Position numbers and translations under genes: made by a program. The notes under the pieces were generated by a model. The model searched no databases, was not told the origin of the DNA, and saw only the letters and a program-made list of their open reading frames with translations. Shown here piece after piece: positions 58,235 to 64,000 of a stretch of DNA of 64,000 bases. This DNA is from Janibacter hoylei PVAS-1 (GTDB taxonomy: Bacteria > Actinomycetota > Actinomycetes > Actinomycetales > Dermatophilaceae): NCBI RefSeq assembly GCF_000297495.1, contig NZ_ALWX01000022.1:62001-126000 (forward strand), written 5' to 3'. Within the stretch, counting starts at the first letter, position 1, and each line of letters opens with the position of its first letter.

Positions 58235-60088
58235 ATGGGACGAGCGACACGAGTCATCGTCGGGGCACTCACCGCTGGCGGGCTCACCCTCGCCGCGACC
58301 GCCGGCGCCACTGCGACCCCCGACGCGAGGCCGGGGCCACCACCGGCGGGCCATGACCTGCCGAAGATGCCCGTGATGCGTGGCAACGGCGGCGCCGTCG
58401 CCTCCGTCGACCCGATCGTCAGCCAGATCGGCATCGACATCCTCGAGCGGGGCGGCAATGCCGCCGACGCGGCCATCGGGATGGCCGGGGCGGTCGGCGT
58501 CGTCGAGCCCTACAGCTCCGGCCTCGGTGGTGGCGGCTTCTTCGTCCACTACGACGCGAGGACCGGCAAGGTCGAGACGATCGACGGCCGGGAGACCGCG
58601 CCCGCGAGCTTCCACGACGAGGTCTTCGTCGGGGACGACGGGCAGGCCATGGACTTCGACACCGTGGTCAACTCCGGTCTCTCCGTAGGGGTCCCGGGCA
58701 CGCCGGCGACCTGGGAGCTGGCGGCGGAGCGCTACGGCACGAAGTCGCTCCACCAGCTGCTCAAGCCTGCGGAGGACACCGCGCGGCGCGGCTTCGTCGT
58801 CGACGAGCCCTTCCACGAGGCGACGGTCGACAACGCCGAGCGCTTCGCCAAGTTCCCCGACACCGCGAAGATCTACCTGCCCGGCGGTGAGCCGATCAAG
58901 ACCGGCGCGATCCTGCGCAACCCCGACCTCGCCCGCGCCTACCGGCAGATCCGCACCCACGGTGCCGACGCCATGCAGCGCGGCGACATGGGCAAGGCGG
59001 TCGTGCGGACCGCGCGCAACCCCCGCACCGCGCCCGGGGTGTCGGTCCCGCGCGGGCAGATGACGATGGCCGACATGCGCGCCTACCGGGCGTTGGTCAA
59101 GGAGCCGACGCACAGCGAGCACCGGGGCCTCGACGTCTACGGCATGCCGACCCCGAGCTCCGGCGGCTATGCCGTGAGCGAGATCCTCAACCTGCTCGAG
59201 TCCTACGAGCAGCGGACCGGCAAGCGGACCGAAGACCTCTCCGACGGCGAGTGGGCGCACTGGTTCGCCGAGGCCTCCGCCACGGCCTTCGCCGACCGCA
59301 ACCGCTACGTCGGCGACGTGCCGGGCGTCCCGGGCGAGGAGCTGCTCTCCCAGGACTTCGCGGACGAGCGCTCGTGCCTCTTCGACGAGGACGCGGCGAT
59401 GACCCGTCCCGTCCCCTTCGGCGAGCCGGACGGCTCCTACAGCGACTGCCAGTCCTCGACGGCGACGACGAAGGTGGGGTCCGAGGACCAGCACACGACG
59501 TCGCTGACGGCCGTCGACAAGCACGGCAACGCCGTGACCTACACGCTGACGATCGAGCAGTACGGCGGCAGCGGCATGGTCGTGCCCGGCTACGGGTTCT
59601 TGCTCAACAACGAGCTCACGGACTTCAACTTCACGCCGGTGACGAAGGGGGTCCCCGACCCCAACCTGCCCGGTCCCGGCAAGCGGCCGCGGTCGTCGAT
59701 GGCCCCGACGATCGTCCTCGAGGACGGCAAGCCGTGGATGACCGCCGGCAGCCCCGGCGGCGCGACGATCATCACGACGGTCGCCCAGCTCGTCTCCGGT
59801 GTCGTCGACCGCGATCTGCCGATCGGCGACGCGCTCGCCGCTCCACGGGTGTCCTCGCGCAACGGGAGCTCCACCGAGCTCGAGCCCTCGCTCGCCGGGG
59901 GCCCGGTCGGGGACGACATGCGGCGGCGAGGCCACCAGGTCAAGGAGGTCTACCGGCTCGGCAATGCCACCGGCATCCGGGTGCACGACCGACGGGACCT
60001 CGAGGCCGCCGCCGAGCCGACCCGCGCCGGAGGTGGGTCGGCCATGGTCGTCGACCCGGACTGGTGGCGGTACTCGAGCAGGCCCTGA
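58235..60088 (+). CDS. ggt: Gamma-glutamyltransferase, secreted
   Basis: 617 residues with a signal peptide (RVIVGALTAGGLTLAATAGATATP). Ntn-hydrolase: AVASVDPIVSQIGIDILERGGNAADAAI, SSGLGGGGFFVHYDA, the autocleavage/nucleophile threonine in QHTTSLTAVDKHGNAVTYT near residue 430 and the oxyanion glycines in TAGSPGGATIITT. It cleaves gamma-glutamyl bonds of glutathione and peptides outside the cell. Single-gene unit. Confidence 0.92.
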   Translation: MGRATRVIVGALTAGGLTLAATAGATATPDARPGPPPAGHDLPKMPVMRGNGGAVASVDPIVSQIGIDILERGGNAADAAIGMAGAVGVVEPYSSGLGGGGFFVHYDARTGKVETIDGRETAPASFHDEVFVGDDGQAMDFDTVVNSGLSVGVPGTPATWELAAERYGTKSLHQLLKPAEDTARRGFVVDEPFHEATVDNAERFAKFPDTAKIYLPGGEPIKTGAILRNPDLARAYRQIRTHGADAMQRGDMGKAVVRTARNPRTAPGVSVPRGQMTMADMRAYRALVKEPTHSEHRGLDVYGMPTPSSGGYAVSEILNLLESYEQRTGKRTEDLSDGEWAHWFAEASATAFADRNRYVGDVPGVPGEELLSQDFADERSCLFDEDAAMTRPVPFGEPDGSYSDCQSSTATTKVGSEDQHTTSLTAVDKHGNAVTYTLTIEQYGGSGMVVPGYGFLLNNELTDFNFTPVTKGVPDPNLPGPGKRPRSSMAPTIVLEDGKPWMTAGSPGGATIITTVAQLVSGVVDRDLPIGDALAAPRVSSRNGSSTELEPSLAGGPVGDDMRRRGHQVKEVYRLGNATGIRVHDRRDLEAAAEPTRAGGGSAMVVDPDWWRYSSRP

Positions 60089-60125
60089 GGTGGCTCTCGC
60101 GGGGCTGCCGAGGTCGGTCGCGGCC

Positions 60126-60131
60126 TAGGCT
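60126..60131 (+). promoter_or_regulatory. -10 element of the gene at 60138, leaderless
   Basis: TAGGCT ends 6 bases before the GTG at 60138. Confidence 0.45.
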
Positions 60132-60137
60132 CTCGGT

Positions 60138-61039
60138 GTGGAGCTGCTGCGGGATGTCACGTGCGGCGGCTGGCTGCTCGCCCGGGTGGGTGACTGGGGT
60201 CGAGTCGGCGGTGTCGCCGGTGCCGGCTTCGCGGCCTATGCCCGGGTCCTGCACCCGGTCCCCGTGACCCGGCTGGACCTGTCCGACGTCGACACGTGGG
60301 GGATGCCGCGCGTGCTCGTGGAGACCCGCTGGCCGTGGGCGGAGATCGCCTCCCGGCAGGGGCTGACGATGCACCCGCTCGTGCAGTTCAACCGACTGGC
60401 CGATCTGCACAGCGGCGTGCAGTTCGCGGACGGGTGGCAGGTCGGTCAGACGCGCGAGGGGTGCCTGGACGTCGACCTGCTCGCCGGGCTGACCGGGCAC
60501 CTCCGCGATGCGACGGCGACGCCCGACGACCTCGTCGCCGGGATCTGGGCCGGCTGGGGTGAGCTGTCCGGCTCGGCGTCCGTCGTCTACCTCTCGGACG
60601 ACGCCGGGCTGCAGGCTGGTGGGCGCGGCGCCGGATGCAGCGGGAGTCCGAGCGGCGGCGTGCGGCCTCGCTCCGGCCCGAGGTGCGTCGAGCCGTGCGG
60701 CGCGGGCCGCTCCTGCAGCTGCCCGGGCGCGAGTGTCTGCTCTTCGCGACCTCGTCCGCCGAGCTGGCCGACCCGACATGGCCGGGGCGCGCGGGGATCG
60801 GGGTCATGGCAGAGGCGCCCGAGCTCGGCCCGCAGATCATCTGGCCCGCAGGCCGCGAGTGGGTCGTCGCGAGCGAGATCGACTGGGACAGCACGATCGT
60901 CGCCGGCTCACGTGAGCTCGTCGACGCGGTCCTCGCGGACGAGCGGTTCGAGGCCTACGAGGTCGACGAGAGCAGTGACCTCACCTGGGAGGGTGACCTG
61001 ATCAACCCCCCGCGGGCCGGCTGGTCCGCAGGACCCTGA
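60138..61039 (+). CDS. Unknown protein (one-base shift near the middle)
   Basis: About 300 residues if one base is restored near 60633 (LQAGGRGA-RMQRESERRRAASL). No membrane segment. Tryptophan-rich acidic protein (TRWPWAEIASRQGL, AGIWAGWGELSG, PGRECLLFATSSAELADPTW, AGREWVVASEIDWDSTIVAGS, ELVDAVLADERFEAYEV). The end resembles proteins of unknown function in other actinobacteria; no catalytic motif recognised. As written the frame breaks in the middle. Confidence 0.6.
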
Positions 61040-61613
61040 AGCTCTTGCTCGTCGCCGCCCGCTCCGTGGGCAGCCCGAGCTCGTCGGTGATCCAGCGGGC
61101 GTACCCGTCGGCGCCGAGGTTCTTGCCGATGACGAGGTGGGCGTCGGCTCCCTGCGTCAGGCGGGGGAGCCAGGTGCCCAGCAGCTCCTGCACCGCGGGC
61201 TTGCCGATGCGGATCGGCGGATTGGACCAGATCGCGGCGAAGGCGAGGTCGGCCGGCACCTCGTCCGGTCGGGCCGTCCGCACATTGGTCAGGCCGAGCG
61301 TGGCCGCATTGCGGCGGGTGAGGTCGAGCGCGCGCTCGGTCACGTCGACGGCCCAGACGGTGGCCTCGGGGGAGAGCAGGGCGAGGCTGAGGGCGATGGG
61401 CCCCCAGCCGCAACCGATGTCGAGCAGGTCGCCGGCCGCAGGGGGTGCGGGCACCTCGTCGAGCAGGATCGCCGTCGCCTTGTCGACGCCGCCGGGGGAG
61501 AAGATGCCGCCGGCCGTCTCCACCGTGACCTCACGGCCGGCGAGGGTGAGCTGCCGCGGGCGGCGCTCGGCGTCGGTCGCGGCCGGGGAGTCGGTGAAGT
61601 AGTGCTCGGTCAC
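61002..61613 (-). CDS. RsmC-like class I methyltransferase
   Basis: 203 residues: EHYFTDSPAATDAERRP, TAGGIFSPGGVDKATAILL, the SAM motif LLDIGCGWGPIALSLAL near residue 75 and the base-methylation motif WSNPPIRIGK. This is the C-terminal catalytic domain type of RsmC/RlmG, so a guanine N2-methyltransferase on rRNA is likely. The GTG start at 61613 is leaderless. It overlaps the end of the preceding convergent gene. Confidence 0.87.
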   Translation of the reverse strand: MTEHYFTDSPAATDAERRPRQLTLAGREVTVETAGGIFSPGGVDKATAILLDEVPAPPAAGDLLDIGCGWGPIALSLALLSPEATVWAVDVTERALDLTRRNAATLGLTNVRTARPDEVPADLAFAAIWSNPPIRIGKPAVQELLGTWLPRLTQGADAHLVIGKNLGADGYARWITDELGLPTERAATSKSFRVLRTSRPAGG

Positions 61614-61620
61614 GGGGATC

Positions 61621-61626
61621 ACCCTA
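61621..61626 (-). promoter_or_regulatory. -10 element of the methyltransferase gene, leaderless
   Basis: Read leftward, TAGGGT ends 7 bases before the GTG at 61613. Confidence 0.5.
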
Positions 61627-61748
61627 GGTGTAACTGGGCATGACCTTGGTGACGCGGGTCTTCGGTGGGTGGTGGCAGGCGCGGTGGTGTCGGGGGGAGG
61701 TGGTAGGGATGTCGTCGAGAAGTTGTCCCCACCCCCTCTTGACGGCAT

Positions 61749-61768
61749 TCGAACAGGTGTTCGATACT
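61749..61768 (+). promoter_or_regulatory. Perfect LexA (SOS) box with -10
   Basis: TCGAACAGGTGTTCGA (61749-61764) is a perfect palindromic actinobacterial LexA site. GATACT (61763-61768) overlaps its edge as a likely -10, so LexA binding would block the promoter of the HNH gene. Confidence 0.9.
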
Positions 61769-61789
61769 GGGTGAGCGAGGGGAGGTGCG

Positions 61790-63281
61790 ATGAGCGGGCA
61801 GACACAGCAAGTGCAGTCGGGGGAGCGAGTTGGTCTGCCGAGGCGTCTTCGGGGGATGCTCGCGGAGTTGGCTGCGGCTCGCCCTGAGGGGTTGAGCGAG
61901 GCGGACCTGCTCGAGGTCATCACGTTGGGTGAGGCGTTGAAGGGGTCGCTGGCTGGGGTGCAGGCGCGGGCGACGGCTCGGTTCGTCGCGGAGCGGGACG
62001 CGCGGATCGGTGAGCAGAAGCAGGCGGGGGAGATCAGTGCGCGTGAGGCGACGTCTCGGCGGCGCGGGTCGCGGTGTGACGTGGCGTTGGCGCGGCGCTG
62101 CTCGCCCAGCCAGGCGGACCGGCACGTGGGGTTGGCCAAGGCGTTGGTGGAGGACTTGCCGCACACACTGCAGGCGTTGACCTCGGGTGAGGTGGGTGAG
62201 TGGCGGGCGACGATCGTCGCGAGGGAGACGGCGTGCCTGTCCCACGAGGACCACGTGATCGCCGACGAGCGGTTGTCGGGGTGCCTGACCACGTTGGGGG
62301 ATCGGCAGCTGCGGGCTGCTGCGCACCGGGTGACGGTGGACCTGGACCAGGAATCCCTGGTGCGCGAGGAGGGAGCGGGCGGTGGCGTCGCGGCGGGTGA
62401 GCATCCGCCCCGCGGCCGATGGGATGGCGTGGTTGAGCGTGCTGGGCCCGATGGTCGACGTCGTCGGGGCGTTCGCGGCGCTCAAGGCCGCCGAGCAGGC
62501 CCGGTTCGTCGCGACCGGCGACCCCGAGACGGACGCGGCACGTGCCGCGGATGACCGGGGGCGTGGGGCGTGGATGACCGACACCGCTCTGGAGCGGCTC
62601 TCGGGCCGGGCGCAGGGGCAGACGCAGCCGGTCGAGATCGGCCTGGTGATGAACGAGAGCCTCCTGATCCCCACCAGCGACACCGCCGGCGAGTCCGAGA
62701 GCGGCGTGGAGGTGGTCGGCCACGGCCCGATCCCCGCGGGTACGGCGCTGGAGCACCTGCTGAGTCTCCTCGAAGACGCGAGTGATGCTGAGGGCCGTGA
62801 CACGGCGACGTGGTTGCGCCGATTGTGGACCACCCCCGACGGCAAGGACCTGGTGGCGATGGACTCCACCCGCCGCCTCTTCGCGGGCGGGCTGCGCAGG
62901 TTCATCCACGCCCGCGACGCCGGGACCTGCCGTGTCCCGTGGTGCGGGGCCCCGATCCGGGACATCGACCACATCACCCCACACGCATCCGGCGGCGCCA
63001 CCAGCGCGGCTGGTGGGTGGGGGACCTGTCAGGCGCACAACCTGGTCAAGGAGACCCCCGGCTGGCGGGCCGAGGTGATCTCGACCGGGCTCGACCCCGG
63101 AGGCGGGGCCCACGAGGTGGTCATCACCACCCCGACCGGCAGCGACCACCACTGCCTTGCCCCACCACTCCTCGGGCACGGACGGGGTCGCGACACTGAC
63201 CCCCTTCGTCGCGGGGCGGGTCCACGGGCCGACCTGCACTGGTCGCCCGTGGAGGAGTACCTCTCCGAGCTCGCTGCCTGA
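61790..63281 (+). CDS. DUF222/HNH endonuclease (13E12-type), SOS-regulated; frameshifted
   Basis: About 496 residues after removing one base near 62371 (restoring VREERAVASRRV or similar). The N-terminal DUF222 helical domain (PEGLSEADLLEVITLGEALKG) precedes the C-terminal HNH module: RDAGTCRVPWCGAPIRDIDH, ITPHASGGATS, GTCQAHNLVKETPGW. This is the multicopy 13E12/REP family of actinobacteria. A GGGGAGG site precedes the ATG. The break is not in a long homopolymer, so it could be a real mutation. Confidence 0.82.
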
Positions 63282-63294
63282 GCCCGGCGGGCGG

Positions 63295-64000
63295 TCAGTC
63301 GACGTCCTCGTCGACCCAGTCGAGGGTCTTGGAGATCGCCTTGGTCCAGTTACGGTGCAGTCGCTCGACCTCGGTCTCGTCCATCGACGGGGACCACCGC
63401 TCGTCCTCGGTCCAGTTGTCGACGATCTCGTCCGTCGACTCCCAGTAGCCGACGGCCAGCCCGGCCGCGTAGGCAGCACCGAGCGCAGTGGTCTCGGCGA
63501 TCTTGGGGCGCACGACGTCGACGCCGAGGATGTCGGCCTGGAACTGCATGAGCGTCTCGTTGGCGACCATGCCGCCGTCGACCTTGAGCTCCGTGAGCCG
63601 GCCGCCCGCGCGCTCGGCATCCTCCTGCATCGCGTCGAGCACGTCGCGGGTCTGGTAGGCCGTCGACTCGAGCGCGGCCCGGGCGATGTGGCCCTTGTTG
63701 GCGAAGCGCGTCAGACCGAGGATCGCCCCCCCGGGCGTCGGGGCGCCAGTGCGGGGCGAAGAGCCCGGAGAAGGCCGGCACGAAGTACACGCCGCCGTTG
63801 TCCTCGACGGTCCCGGCGAGCTGCTCGACCTCGGGCGCCTCGCGGATGAAACCGAGGTTGTCTCGCAGCCACTGGATGAGCGACCCGGTGACGGCGATCG
63901 AGCCCTCCAGCGCGTACACGGCCGGCTCGTCGCCGAGCTGGTAGCAGACCGTCGTCAGCAGGCCGTTGTCGCTCGTGACGATCTCCGTGCCCGTGTTGAG
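63295..64000 (-). CDS. glpK: Glycerol kinase, C-terminal part (frameshifted)
   Basis: Leftward and open at the window edge; about the last 235 residues. [44 protein letters not shown], then in the next frame [36 protein letters not shown] and [18 protein letters not shown]. It phosphorylates glycerol to glycerol-3-phosphate. One extra base in the seven-C run 63726-63732 breaks the frame; removal restores [10 protein letters not shown]. Confidence 0.92.

Overview
The window is very GC-rich DNA (about 70% or more by eye) with densely packed, often 1-4 bp overlapping genes, many GTG starts, TANNNT -10 boxes placed directly before start codons, LexA boxes of the TCGAAC-N4-GTTCGA type and a SAM-IV-type riboswitch. 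Together with the gene order (mreBCD-pbp2; dapB; thyA/dapA-rnj-ftsK; rimO-pgsA-cinA-clgR; DUF3046; recA-recX; miaB-def-miaA-dapF) this points to an actinobacterium of the Micrococcales, probably Janibacter-like (Intrasporangiaceae/Dermatophilaceae). The genus is inference.

Layout. 1-3.4 kb: cell-wall elongation genes mreB (3' end), mreC, mreD and PBP2. 3.4-8.3 kb: a YbdD-like gene, dihydrolipoamide dehydrogenase, then rpsO-pnp. 8.4-15 kb: two small proteins, dapB, the leftward operon enoyl-CoA hydratase-GNAT-azlC-azlD, a satD-membrane protein pair, and thyA followed by a NUDIX-DHFR fusion. 15.2-23 kb: dapA, rnj, a SAM-riboswitch-controlled aminotransferase-V enzyme, a short prepilin peptidase and ftsK. 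23-28.5 kb: a MauE-thioredoxin protein divergent from an ion channel, rimO-pgsA-cinA-clgR and an endonuclease VIII-like gene. 28.5-37 kb: the giant helicase lhr, a small coiled-coil protein, and the leftward operon agmatine deiminase-lysoplasmalogenase-SDR-AhpD-like protein. 36.8-41.7 kb: DUF3046, an ABC-2 exporter (ATPase and two permeases), SOS-controlled recA and recX. 41.7-42.5 kb: wreckage of a 5-oxoprolinase (pxp) operon. 42.6-46 kb: an ATP-grasp/alpha-E/transglutaminase triad. 46-53 kb: a membrane protein and glycosyltransferase converging on a complete C50-carotenoid operon (idi-crtE-crtB-crtI-crtYe-crtYf-crtEb). 53-58 kb: miaB, an MT0933-type small protein, yceI, def, miaA and dapF. 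58-64 kb: gamma-glutamyltransferase, an unknown protein, a small-molecule/rRNA-type methyltransferase, an SOS-boxed DUF222/HNH protein and the 3' part of glpK.

A dominant technical feature is that at least fourteen otherwise intact genes, many normally essential, carry a single extra base. In thirteen of them it lies in a G/C run of six or seven. A few more lack one base at a GGG/CCC triplet. I treat these as probable sequence errors and annotate the genes through the shift. The main biological points of interest are about twenty leaderless promoters (one pair divergent and overlapping), a palindromic repeat translated inside recX, the NUDIX-DHFR fusion, the word CGAAGGGGG that recurs in all reading frames and in terminators, SOS boxes at recA and the HNH gene, and direct-repeat operators in front of a 50-residue gene. 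No tRNA, rRNA, CRISPR, insertion sequence or prophage was seen.
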